DNA from: Atopobium deltae
GTDB lineage: Bacteria > Actinomycetota > Coriobacteriia > Coriobacteriales > Atopobiaceae
DNA length: 64,000 nucleotides
Reading direction: 5' to 3'
NCBI RefSeq assembly: GCF_001552785.1
Contig: NZ_KQ959487.1
Coordinates: 62,001 to 126,000 of the forward strand
The notes beneath the pieces were generated by a model. It was given only the letters and a program-made list of their open reading frames with translations, did not search any database and was not told the DNA's origin. The translations under genes were made by a program, and so were the position numbers. Positions 45,807-54,541 of the stretch are shown in pieces. Within the stretch, counting starts at the first letter, position 1; each line of letters starts with the position of its first letter.

Positions 45807-45838
45807 GCTCGCGAGAAGATCAAGCTGACGAGAAGATC
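45805..45838 (+). repeat. 17-bp tandem repeat between znuA and znuC
   Basis: AAGCT(C/G)(G/A)CGAGAAGATC occurs twice in tandem (45805-45821 and 45822-45838). Each copy contains the dispersed CGAGAAGA word. The second copy runs into the AGG that serves as ribosome site for the ATPase gene. Confidence 0.75.
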
Positions 45839-45847
45839 AGGTTTTAC

Positions 45848-46534
45848 ATGCACGACATTCTTGACATACACGACCTTCAGTTTTCGTACGAGACGCATCC
45901 TGACGCACAGCCCATCTTGGATGGCCTTGATCTGACGGTTGCACGTGGAAGCTTCACGGCCCTTATCGGCATCAACGGCGCTGGTAAATCAACTCTTATG
46001 AACCTTATTCTGGGTAATCTGAAGCCTGCGAGGGGCAGTATCAAGCTCTTTGGCGATGACCAAAGTCGCAACAATCACTATAAGGACCTCGCGTACGTAT
46101 CGCAGAACTCCATTCTCGCGTACAAAAACTTCCCCACGACCCTGGAGGAGGTTGTGCGCATCCACTTGAAACACCTCAAAAAGCAGGCCGACGTCACCGA
46201 ACTTCTCGACACCGTCGGTTTGACCGAACACTTTAACAAGAAGCTCTCCCAGCTTTCGGGCGGACAGCTGCAACGCGTTGGTCTTTTGCTGGCGCTCATC
46301 AAAGACGCGCAGCTCATTTTGCTTGACGAGCCGACCAGCGGCATCGATAAGGCTTTCTCGCGAGAGCTGTATCGCATCCTCAAGACACTGACACAACAAG
46401 GCAAAACGGTATTGCTCATTACCCATCATTTGTCAGACGCCCTTGAGTTTGTCGATAAGGTCGTTCAGCTTGCCGACGGGCGTTGCAAGCAGGTACAACC
46501 CGAAGCAGTTCGCTGCGATATGGGGGTGTGCTAA
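45848..46534 (+). CDS. znuC: zinc/manganese ABC transporter ATPase
   Basis: A 228-residue ABC ATPase. Walker A GINGAGKST, Q-loop YVSQNSIL, signature LSGGQLQR, Walker B LILLDEPTSGID and the switch His in LLITHHLSD are all present. It energises uptake by the permease encoded next; its stop overlaps the permease start (TAATG), showing coupled translation. Confidence 0.93.
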   Translation: MHDILDIHDLQFSYETHPDAQPILDGLDLTVARGSFTALIGINGAGKSTLMNLILGNLKPARGSIKLFGDDQSRNNHYKDLAYVSQNSILAYKNFPTTLEEVVRIHLKHLKKQADVTELLDTVGLTEHFNKKLSQLSGGQLQRVGLLLALIKDAQLILLDEPTSGIDKAFSRELYRILKTLTQQGKTVLLITHHLSDALEFVDKVVQLADGRCKQVQPEAVRCDMGVC

Positions 46535-47340
46535 TGGACGTCTCGTTGCTTGACATGCTGAACTACGACTTTATGCAGCGTGCGTTTATCGTCGGCACCA
46601 TTTTGGCAGCGCTTTTGCCCTGCATTGGACTGCCCATTTTGCTGAAGCGCTTCTCGATGATGGGCGACACCTTGTCGCACGCCTCGCTTGCCGGTGTTGC
46701 AATTGGTTTGTGCTTTGGCTTTAATCCCCTGCTGGGATCAGTGGTGAGCTGCATTATTGCTGCTTTGAGCATTGAACTTATCAGCGCAAAACTCAAATCC
46801 TACCAGGAGATTTCCACCGTCATTGTGCTGGCCGCTTCCATTGGTCTGGCGGGTATTTTTACGAGTATGGCAGGCAATAGCAATTCCATTAGTTCATACC
46901 TCTTTGGATCGATCGTCACCATTGATGACGCTGAGCTGCTTTTTGTGATTGGCGTCGCAGCGGTGGTTGTCGTGAGCTATGCCCTTCTTTATAAGCGCCT
47001 GTACCTCGTCGTTTTTGACCCCGTATCGGCACCCTTGCTGGGCATTAACGTCAAAGCGCTGAGCTTTATCTTTTCGTTTTTGGTGGCCATCACCGTATCG
47101 ATTGCTGCAAAAACGATTGGTTCGCTCATTGTTTCGTCGTTACTGGTCGTGCCCGTTATTAGCGCGATGCAGTGGAGCAAAAGCTATCGTTCAACCCTAG
47201 CGCTGTCCTGTGTGTTGTCGCTGCTTGCGGTGTATGTCGGACTAAGCGTGTCGTACGTAGCGAACTTACGCCCCGGTGCCGTCATCGTACTTATATCGGT
47301 CGGTATCCTGCTGGTTTCGCTCGTCTGCAAAAAGAAATAA
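46534..47340 (+). CDS. znuB: zinc/manganese ABC transporter permease
   Basis: A 268-residue ABC-3 family permease with eight or so hydrophobic segments. The family signature around DTLSHASLAGVAIG and VSAPLLGINVKALSF is visible, as is the conserved TIGSLIVSSLLVVPVISA. ATG 46534 overlaps the stop of the ATPase gene by one base. The histidine-triad gene follows after 43 bases. Confidence 0.93.
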   Translation: MDVSLLDMLNYDFMQRAFIVGTILAALLPCIGLPILLKRFSMMGDTLSHASLAGVAIGLCFGFNPLLGSVVSCIIAALSIELISAKLKSYQEISTVIVLAASIGLAGIFTSMAGNSNSISSYLFGSIVTIDDAELLFVIGVAAVVVVSYALLYKRLYLVVFDPVSAPLLGINVKALSFIFSFLVAITVSIAAKTIGSLIVSSLLVVPVISAMQWSKSYRSTLALSCVLSLLAVYVGLSVSYVANLRPGAVIVLISVGILLVSLVCKKK

Positions 47341-47383
47341 AAAGAATTGACCTCAAAGATTTACGTAAGAAATTGGTGATTAC

Positions 47384-49162
47384 ATGATTGCTCAACGCTT
47401 TAACACTCGTACCAAAATCGCGATAAGTGCTGCCTTGTGCGCTGCCCTTATTGGAGGTGGGTATGCGCTCGCACAAAAAGGCCCCGCTGCCAAGCCTCAG
47501 TCTGCACCCGTTGCCTCCCATAAGGCGGCTGCCAAGATAACGACTGGTACGTTTAAGGAGAAGCCCCGCGCGTATGTTGGCGATAACACCACGCAGGTGC
47601 TCATCGACGCACCCAAAGTTTCGGCCGACCAGATTGTCAAAATCATTAAACATGGTGATCACTGGCATGTGTTCACCAAGGATGGCCGAGAAATCATCAC
47701 GTATACCGACCCCACCAAAGCAAAGAATGCAGGACAGCTGCAAAGCACCAGCAAGGTGGTTTCGAAAAACGAACTGAAGAAGATTGATCCCAATACCGTG
47801 GTAAAGCTGCTCAAACACGGCGATCACTGGCACATTTTTACGGCTGGCGGCCAAGAGTATGTAAGCTACACCGATCCACGCCCGTTTTATCCGAATGCGT
47901 ATGTCGGTACCTATGAGGGCAACCACGCCGCTCTGCCTGGGTCTTCGGGCGGCAACGGCGGCGCTGGTGGTGGCACGACGCACCAGACGAACCATCCAAG
48001 TGGCGGTAACGCAGGTGGCGCGGGCACGACCCCTTCCGTGCCAGGACTGAACTTCGTGCAGGTTGTGAGCTTGGAAGAGCTTGCTAAAAAGCCCATCGTA
48101 AAGATTCTGCAGCATGGGGATCACTACCACGCCTACACGGCCGACGGTACGGAGTACATCACTTACGGCGACCCTCGTTCGGTATTTCCTCATATCACGA
48201 TAGGTACCTACGAGGGAAACCATGGCACAACACCTGCGCCTGGCGGCAACCCCGCGCCAGAGCCTGCACCCAGGCCCATCCCCGATAACCCTAACGATCC
48301 CAAGCGTGTCGTGCGCATCCAAAAGCACGGCGACCACTGGCACATTCACCACGCCGACGGCACCGAAAGCATCACGCACACCGACCCCGCCCCACTGTAC
48401 CCCCACATCAAAATTGAGGAGTACGACGAGAACCACGGCCATCACTTTGAGCCGCTCAACCCCGACGAGAAGCTCAACTACGATGATGTCGAGGCAAAGC
48501 TTATTGTTCCTCTGGAGAAAATCACCTACGGCAATGTGATCCATACCTCGGGATTCGATCGCGAAAATCAGCGCTTCATCATCCCGCATTTTGATCACTA
48601 CCACTATGTCTCGATAGAAACGATCATTCAATTCTGCAAGGTTAAGGATCCCAGCTTCGGCGGTTACTCGGCTCGCGATGTTGTGGCTACCCTGAAGTAC
48701 TTAATCGAGCATCCCGAGGCACGTCCCGAGGGCCACAATGGTTGGGGCAATGCTGCCAAGCCTAAGCCAAAGCCAGCCCCTGCGCCCGGTGGTGGCACGG
48801 GCGGTACGGACGAAACGCCTGATGCTCCGAAGCCCGATAAGCCCAAAAAGCTCGTGCGCATTGTGCAAGAAAACAAAAAGTGCTGGGTTTTGTACTATGA
48901 TAACGGCAGCACCTGGATCGTCTTTAAAAACCCTGCGCAAGATTACCCCAACGTTAAGATCGAGAAGTTCGACGATGTCCCCAACGCTGGCATGACGGCA
49001 GAAGAAATCACAAACACCTATGCCAAGAAATACGGGATGACAATCGATGAATTTGAGGACCGCATCATCAAGCTGCCCTACAGCGCGCTGCAAAACATCA
49101 AGTTTAACGATGACGGAACTGTCGTCATTCACGGAAAGACTTACGTGTTCAAGAAGCTGTAG
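47384..49162 (+). CDS. histidine-triad (Pht-like) zinc-binding surface protein
   Basis: A 592-residue exported protein: signal peptide at residues 1-30, then repeated modules built around HxxHxH, namely HGDHWH at 90-95, 145-150 and 315-320, HGDHYH at 244-249 and HFDHYH at 402-407. A sixth module near 495-535 has lost the histidines. Several modules continue with a (T/S)(Y/H)TDP...YP...I pattern. Gly/Pro-rich linkers (residues 185-215, 283-305, 450-485) separate them. This is the pattern of streptococcal PhtA/B/D/E, which store zinc at the surface and pass it to AdcAII. Placement directly behind the ABC zinc genes supports the same job. I see no LPXTG, choline-binding or lipobox anchor. Confidence 0.88.
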   Translation: MIAQRFNTRTKIAISAALCAALIGGGYALAQKGPAAKPQSAPVASHKAAAKITTGTFKEKPRAYVGDNTTQVLIDAPKVSADQIVKIIKHGDHWHVFTKDGREIITYTDPTKAKNAGQLQSTSKVVSKNELKKIDPNTVVKLLKHGDHWHIFTAGGQEYVSYTDPRPFYPNAYVGTYEGNHAALPGSSGGNGGAGGGTTHQTNHPSGGNAGGAGTTPSVPGLNFVQVVSLEELAKKPIVKILQHGDHYHAYTADGTEYITYGDPRSVFPHITIGTYEGNHGTTPAPGGNPAPEPAPRPIPDNPNDPKRVVRIQKHGDHWHIHHADGTESITHTDPAPLYPHIKIEEYDENHGHHFEPLNPDEKLNYDDVEAKLIVPLEKITYGNVIHTSGFDRENQRFIIPHFDHYHYVSIETIIQFCKVKDPSFGGYSARDVVATLKYLIEHPEARPEGHNGWGNAAKPKPKPAPAPGGGTGGTDETPDAPKPDKPKKLVRIVQENKKCWVLYYDNGSTWIVFKNPAQDYPNVKIEKFDDVPNAGMTAEEITNTYAKKYGMTIDEFEDRIIKLPYSALQNIKFNDDGTVVIHGKTYVFKKL

Positions 49163-49232
49163 CACGCAGCCTAAATGCATCGCAGCACTGCTAACGTTAC
49201 AATAATCAACTTGATCGTCACCTCTTAAAAGC

Positions 49233-49275
49233 ATCCCCTCTGTAGATACAACAATCTATAGAGGGGATCTTATTT
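49233..49275 (+). terminator. terminator after the histidine-triad gene
   Basis: ATCCCCTCTGTAGAT (49233-49247) pairs with ATCTATAGAGGGGAT (49254-49268), 15 base pairs with one G-U, a six-base loop and a short T-rich tail CTTATTT. It ends the zinc uptake transcript. Confidence 0.85.
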
Positions 49276-49372
49276 AGTAGAGGAATACTACCGACTATTT
49301 GATGTCGGCCAATTCAAGATCATACGCTCAATATAGCGCAGCTTACTGCATCTTTTAAGATCCTAGATCCTG

Positions 49373-49723
49373 CTAGAGCAGTGCGTCTTCCCATTCTTCC
49401 TGTTTAAAACCAATCAAGATGGCATTGTCGAGAATGACAAGCGGGCGTTTTACCAACTTCCCATCGCTTGCCAAAAGCTCAATCTGCTGTTTTTCGGTCA
49501 GGGTAAGAAGCTTATCTTTAAGCCCTAACTCACGATACAGCACGCCACTTGTATTAAAGAAGCGCTTGAGCTCTTTGTCACTTTTTGTATACCAGTTTGT
49601 CAGTTCTTCAACCGTGGGATTATCTTTTGTGATGTCACGATCCTCATAGACCAAGCCGTGATCATCAAGCCATTTTTTGGCACGACGACAAGTTGAGCAC
49701 CTTGGGTATTCCAAAAATAACAC
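49373..49723 (-). CDS. ArsC/Spx-family thioredoxin-fold protein
   Basis: A 116-residue protein with the CxxC motif at the start (YPRCSTCRRAKKWL) and the family pattern RDITKDNPTVEEL ... KRPLVILDNAILIGFKQEEWE. It belongs to the ArsC/Spx/MgsR-type group. Members are thiol-based reductases or RNA-polymerase-binding stress regulators; the conserved Arg of true Spx cannot be verified by eye, so the role is open. Confidence 0.85.
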   Translation of the reverse strand: MLFLEYPRCSTCRRAKKWLDDHGLVYEDRDITKDNPTVEELTNWYTKSDKELKRFFNTSGVLYRELGLKDKLLTLTEKQQIELLASDGKLVKRPLVILDNAILIGFKQEEWEDALL

Positions 49724-49896
49724 AATAGCCTCCCCTTATTTGAGCTACATACGAACTTCGTACGCAAGTAACGCATTAACCAAGATTTTTATACCCTGGT
49801 ATGCGCAATTCAAGCACACTTTAAACGTCTCGCAAACATGAGCCACGCATGGGATCGGGCGCTGCTCTGAACGCAACCCAAATGCGGGTAGCAGCC

Positions 49897-50591
49897 TTAA
49901 TCCAAAAAAGCAGCGTAACCGCTATGGAAGAACCTCATGACCGAAAGCATCTTTTGATATGCCTGCTCACGCCGCGGAGTCCTGCGTACGATGTCGGCAA
50001 AAATCAAAAAATACGAGCGCGCAAAAATCTGGCTCATTTCTTCAGACAGGACGGGCTTCTCGACAGGATGCTCGAGACGGTCTTGCTGCTGCTGATAGCG
50101 AGCCGTGCTTTGAAGCTCAATATTTACCAAACGATCGATAAAGCTGAGCCATGATGTGCCTTCGGATTTATCCAAGATGAGAAGGACCTCTTCTCGATGA
50201 TCGTAGATGCACGTTAGAAACGCGCTCGTGAAGCCGAGCGAGAAATCATACATGACGTGCATATTTTGCTTGCTGGCTGGCTGCTCGAAAAAGGTGACGT
50301 TTGCTTTGATCATCAGATCAAGCAGCTCGTTGCCAACAGGAGAAACAAGTGCATCAAACAGGCCTTCTTTGCTCTCGAAGTAACCGTAGATGGCGCCCGT
50401 CGTCAGACCACTTTTTTTGGCTATGCGACGCAGCGAGGCTTTTTCGAAGCCCTTCTCGGCGAACTCTTGGAGGGCAAAATGCATATACGTTCGCGCGATT
50501 GGACACCTTTTTGGGTAAGCGGCGCGACAGGTACAGCGGGCACGGCCGTTATTTCGGGAATGGTCGTTGTCCTGTTTGATGCACTATTCAT
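49897..50591 (-). pseudogene. TetR-family regulator with an apparent one-base frameshift
   Basis: From ATG 50591, six bases after the ABC gene stop, the frame reads MNSASNRT..., then VQSRERI. At about 50486 it must shift by one base to continue HFALQEFAEKGFEKASLRRIAKKSGLTTGAIYGYFESKEGLF (key run LTTGAIYGYFESKEGLF), the TetR DNA-binding domain. The normal TetR first helix would read SRERILHFALQEF across the join, so one base (a T in a TTG codon) seems lost. Translation from an internal ATG at 50484 gives 195 residues lacking the start of helix 1. Either the gene is inactive, a sequencing error is present, or the short form works. Confidence 0.75.
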
Positions 50592-50597
50592 AAACGC

Positions 50598-52385
50598 TTA
50601 AACTTTCGCGAGTTTCCAGCCAGCGGCCTTTTGACGAGCCTGGATAAAGTCAGCATAGAGGCCCTTTTGCGCAACGAGCTCGCTGTGCGTGCCACGCTGC
50701 ACAATGCGACCAGCATCGACGACCAAAATCTGATCGGCGTGCATAATCGTCTTGAGGCGATGAGCAATCATGATGACCGTCTTGTGTTTGGTGAGCTCGA
50801 CGATTGCCTTTTGCAATTCTAACTCATTTTCGGGATCGACATTTGCGGTTGCCTCGTCGAGCACGACAATCGGCGCGTCACGAAGCATGGCACGCGCAAT
50901 CGAAATGCGCTGGCGCTGTCCGCCCGAAAGCAGAGCGCCATTCTCGCCCAACTTGGTTTGATAGCCGTCGGGCAGTTGCTTGATGAATTCCTCACAACAG
51001 GCTCGACGAGCTGCAGCAACAACCTGTTCGTGCGTTGCTGCAGGCGTTCCAAACGCGATGTTATTCTCGATAGTATCGTCAAACAAAAAGACGGATTGGA
51101 AGACGGTTGAAAAGTTCAGCATGAGTGATTCGATCTGGTACTCGCGGATGTCGTGGCCACCGATCGTAATGCTTCCCGCGTCAACGTCCCAGAAACGCTG
51201 GAGCAGGCGCACGAGCGTCGTCTTGCCCGAGCCCGAAGGGCCCACCAACGCACAGGATGTACCTGCGGGAATGCTGAGGCTCACGTCATGCAGGATTTGG
51301 TGCGTGTCGTACGAGAAATTCACGTTGCGCACGGCAATGTCGAGTGCGTGCGGATTTGGGGTCGCAAGTGCTGCGGCAGAGGTGGCGGCGGAAACGCCAG
51401 CCTTGAGCATTTTGTCGCCCTCGGGCATAGCCTTGGTTGCCAGAGTCGCATTCACACGATCCATGATCGCATCCAGCGAGCGCAGCGCGGTAGAAAACAT
51501 ACCCGACATCTCCAAGCGACTAAAGAGCATGAAGGATGCGGCAATCAGCGTCAAACAAATCGCAGGGTCTGCAGCTTCAAACAGAAGCTTATAGCAGCTC
51601 AACAGGCACACGACCAGACTCGCTCCCTTCGCGATACAGGCTTGCAACAACGCAAAACGAATACCCGCATACTCAAGCTGCACGAGGGTCTTCTCGCACT
51701 CGTCAATAGCACAGGCCAGATGACTTTGCGCGTCGTCAACAAGCGAAAACGCGCGCACGACCGAAATACCCTGCACGTACTCGAGCACCGCGTTGACAAT
51801 AGTGCGCTGCGCCTTGACCTGTCGCTGCGCAAAGCTACGCACATAGCCCTGCAACGCCTCGATGGTTATCGAGAAGAGCACGAGCGTGCCAAAACTCAAG
51901 GCGCCAAGACGCCAGTCGAGCACACACATCGACAAGCAAATGATCAGCGAAAATGACATGCCACCCAAAATCATCTGATAAGCAAGGCCACCCAGATTTT
52001 GCATGATGTCCAAATCGTTAGTGACAAGGGTAGTCACTTCGCCGAGGTTCTTATCGTTAAAGAATCCCATGGGGAGCTTGCGCAGATGATCGGCCACTTC
52101 GGCGCGCTTGTAGCCCGCCATAGAATAGTTGGCATGACAAAAATTCTGGCTCGACAGATGGGCCATAATGGCCGCGCCGCAAATGCTAAAGGCCATGATT
52201 GCGGCCGCCACTATCGCCGTCGTGGGCGACAGGGTTTTATGCACCAGAGCGCTCAGCACAATCCACAGCGCCGTTACCTGGAAGCCTTCGAAGAAGGAGC
52301 GCAAAAGGGTGAAGAGAAGACCGCGGCGCAGATACGGGGCAAACACCGCGCCAAAGGCAAAGTATTTCTTGAAGATGGAGAACAT
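50598..52385 (-). CDS. ABC transporter, fused permease and ATPase, second half of a pair
   Basis: A 595-residue half-transporter with six membrane helices, Walker A GPSGSGKTTL, signature LSGGQRQR, Walker B IVVLDEATANVD and H-loop IAHR. It begins one base after the stop of the partner ABC gene, so the two very likely form a heterodimer. Pairs like this, in this order, include the YbtPQ/IrtAB importers of iron-siderophore complexes as well as drug exporters. The metal-type operator and the Zn genes around favour a metal or metallophore role, as inference. A TetR gene follows at once. Confidence 0.88.
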   Translation of the reverse strand: MFSIFKKYFAFGAVFAPYLRRGLLFTLLRSFFEGFQVTALWIVLSALVHKTLSPTTAIVAAAIMAFSICGAAIMAHLSSQNFCHANYSMAGYKRAEVADHLRKLPMGFFNDKNLGEVTTLVTNDLDIMQNLGGLAYQMILGGMSFSLIICLSMCVLDWRLGALSFGTLVLFSITIEALQGYVRSFAQRQVKAQRTIVNAVLEYVQGISVVRAFSLVDDAQSHLACAIDECEKTLVQLEYAGIRFALLQACIAKGASLVVCLLSCYKLLFEAADPAICLTLIAASFMLFSRLEMSGMFSTALRSLDAIMDRVNATLATKAMPEGDKMLKAGVSAATSAAALATPNPHALDIAVRNVNFSYDTHQILHDVSLSIPAGTSCALVGPSGSGKTTLVRLLQRFWDVDAGSITIGGHDIREYQIESLMLNFSTVFQSVFLFDDTIENNIAFGTPAATHEQVVAAARRACCEEFIKQLPDGYQTKLGENGALLSGGQRQRISIARAMLRDAPIVVLDEATANVDPENELELQKAIVELTKHKTVIMIAHRLKTIMHADQILVVDAGRIVQRGTHSELVAQKGLYADFIQARQKAAGWKLAKV

Positions 52386-52386
52386 G

Positions 52387-54273
52387 CTACGCCTCCTTAG
52401 GTGTGTCGGTGTCGGTCATGTTTTTGGCGCCAATGTGCGCGCGATACATGTCGGCATATAGCTCGCAGCTTTGCATAAGCTGCCCGTGCGTGCCTGAAGC
52501 CTCAATGCGACCATCGTTGATCACCACAATGCAATCGGCATCTTTGACGGTCGAAAGCCTGTGCGCGATCACCACGAGGGTCTTATCTTCCACCAGTTTT
52601 GCAACCGCAGCCTGCACTTCGGCCTCCGATTCAGGGTCGGTGTAGGCGGTTGCCTCATCAAGCAACACAATGGGCGCGTCTTTGAGCATGGCACGCGCAA
52701 TAGCAATGCGCTGGCGCTCGCCGCCCGAAAGATGCCCGCCCGAGCTGCCCACAACCGTTTGGTAGCCCTCGGCTAAGCTGCAAATAAACTCATGGCAGCC
52801 CGACGCCTTGGCACAGGCGATAACCTCGGCATCAGTCGCAGCAGGCCTACCCATGCGAATGTTATTCATGATCGTATCGTCAAACAAATACGTCTTTTGA
52901 TCGACGTAAGCGATAAGACCAGCGAGCTGCTCGGCGGTCATCTGCGGCAGCCCCACGCCAGCAATAGAAACGCTTCCCTGTGTCGGGTCCCAAAAGCCCG
53001 CGATAAGGCGCGCCAGGGTCGACTTGCCTGAACCAGAAGGTCCCACCAGCGCCGTCACGCTTTGCGGCTCGATGTCCAGATTGATGTTATGCAGCACTTC
53101 TCGAGAACCGTCATAACTAAATGACACATTATGCAAGCTAATTGGCTTAGCGAGAAGATCGGCGGGGTTGACGCTCGTGCCCAAGGGCGCGTCGGAACCC
53201 ATATCGGCGCTCGCACGCTGTTGCTCGGGCGCACTCAAAACCTTTTGAATCTCCCCCACCGTGATACCGATTTCGGCCAGAGCATCGCTGAAGCTCATGG
53301 CAGCATACAGCGGCGGAAAAATGCCGAGTGACAACACCGCTGCCAGCACAAACGTTTCGGGCGCAAGGGAGCCATCAAGCACAAACAAGCAGCCCAGCGG
53401 AAGCACGAGCAGCAAGGTCGCAGGGGCAACGCTGAGCGCGACATCGGACCAAATCTGGCAATGCGCCATCCAGTCGATAAAGGCGTGCGCCGAATCGTGC
53501 ACCGCCTGCGAAAACTTTTTGTAGGAACTCGCCGACTGACCAAAGGCCTTAATAACCTCCATGCCCGAAATGAACTCGACGGAGGTATTGTTCATGATTT
53601 TGCCCGTACGCACGGTGTTACTAAACCATTTATCGTAATCGAGCATCATGCCCATCATACACACCATGCCCAACGCTATAGGCACAAAGGTCGAAAGTGC
53701 AAGCCGCCAATCGAGCACAAATAAATAGACGATAACGGCGCACGAAACAAGTAGATTAGAGCTGAGCTCGGGCACTGCGTGAGCCATGGTTGTTTCAATG
53801 CTGTCGACCTTCTCGACCATCAGGGCTTTGAGCGTGCCCGACGGCGTATCGAGCACGTAGCCCATGGGCACGCATGTCAACTTTTGCGCAAGCATGCGGC
53901 GGATGCGCGACACCGTGGCAAAGGTCGCCGCGTGCGACACGGCCGTGGAACTAAAATGGCCGATAAGATACACGAGGTAGCCCGCGGCGGCCCACGCAAG
54001 CCACTGCACAAAGCCGTGCCAATCTCGAGAGCCCTGCAGGATGTTGGCAATAATATTGCCAGCCGCGACGTAGGGAACCATGCTTCCCGCTACGCCGAGA
54101 ATAGCAAGCGCGACCGAAAGCGCATAGTCTTTCTTTTTGTCCGACCATGCAAACAGTTGCGCTATGGGTGAAGGCTGCCGCGTGACCTCGTTTTGCTGCC
54201 CGGATGCAGCCGCCGCTGCAGGCGCAGCGGCTGCAGCGGGTGCAGAGCCAGCCTTAGTATCTTGGGTACTCAT
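52387..54273 (-). CDS. ABC transporter, fused permease and ATPase, first half of a pair
   Basis: A 628-residue half-transporter. The N-terminus carries an Ala-rich low-complexity stretch (residues 8-27), then six membrane helices. The ATPase domain shows GPSGSGKSTL, LSGGERQR, IVLLDEATAYTD and IAHR; the D-loop region AYTD differs from the usual SALD, and the partner has ANVD, so both sites may still bind ATP. ATG 54273 is chosen since GAGG lies 7 bases upstream. The promoter with an overlapping palindrome is at 54309-54351. Confidence 0.88.
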   Translation of the reverse strand: MSTQDTKAGSAPAAAAAPAAAAASGQQNEVTRQPSPIAQLFAWSDKKKDYALSVALAILGVAGSMVPYVAAGNIIANILQGSRDWHGFVQWLAWAAAGYLVYLIGHFSSTAVSHAATFATVSRIRRMLAQKLTCVPMGYVLDTPSGTLKALMVEKVDSIETTMAHAVPELSSNLLVSCAVIVYLFVLDWRLALSTFVPIALGMVCMMGMMLDYDKWFSNTVRTGKIMNNTSVEFISGMEVIKAFGQSASSYKKFSQAVHDSAHAFIDWMAHCQIWSDVALSVAPATLLLVLPLGCLFVLDGSLAPETFVLAAVLSLGIFPPLYAAMSFSDALAEIGITVGEIQKVLSAPEQQRASADMGSDAPLGTSVNPADLLAKPISLHNVSFSYDGSREVLHNINLDIEPQSVTALVGPSGSGKSTLARLIAGFWDPTQGSVSIAGVGLPQMTAEQLAGLIAYVDQKTYLFDDTIMNNIRMGRPAATDAEVIACAKASGCHEFICSLAEGYQTVVGSSGGHLSGGERQRIAIARAMLKDAPIVLLDEATAYTDPESEAEVQAAVAKLVEDKTLVVIAHRLSTVKDADCIVVINDGRIEASGTHGQLMQSCELYADMYRAHIGAKNMTDTDTPKEA

Positions 54274-54308
54274 AACATTTCCTCTCATGAGCCTCTTGTG
54301 CGGTTTTT

Positions 54309-54351
54309 GTTAGCGGTATCTAACTATAGCCTTTTTGTCTTAATTTTGTAA
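54309..54351 (-). promoter_or_regulatory. promoter and overlapping palindrome of the ABC-ABC-TetR operon
   Basis: On the minus strand TTACAA (54351-54346) and TATAGT (54328-54323) are 17 bases apart, a good sigma-70-type promoter. The palindrome GTTAGCGGTATCTAAC (54309-54324) overlaps the -10 and the expected start, 36 bases before the first ABC gene. It shares GTTAGC...TAAC with the palindrome at the zinT promoter. It could bind the TetR protein encoded downstream or a metal repressor. Confidence 0.6.
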
Positions 54352-54541
54352 CAGTGTAATATTTTATTTTGTGGAAGGCTCGTAAAAATTTTCCGCCTCT
54401 CTGCGTGAGCTGCGAGTCGCCACACGGGCGTTGCCGCACGAACACTACGGTTATGCCGCGGACGTGCACGGCGGTTATACAAAGTGATTTTCCAGTAGCA
54501 CTGGCGCGTAATGGTATAAGCAATTTATTTTTGCATGTGGT

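Noticed and set aside
47291-48631. 446-codon open frame opposite the histidine-triad gene
   Set aside because: The plus-strand frame has a signal peptide and repeated metal motifs; the minus frame has none.
50480-50490. Programmed ribosomal frameshift in the TetR gene
   Set aside because: No slippery heptamer or downstream stimulator is visible; a simple lost base is more likely.
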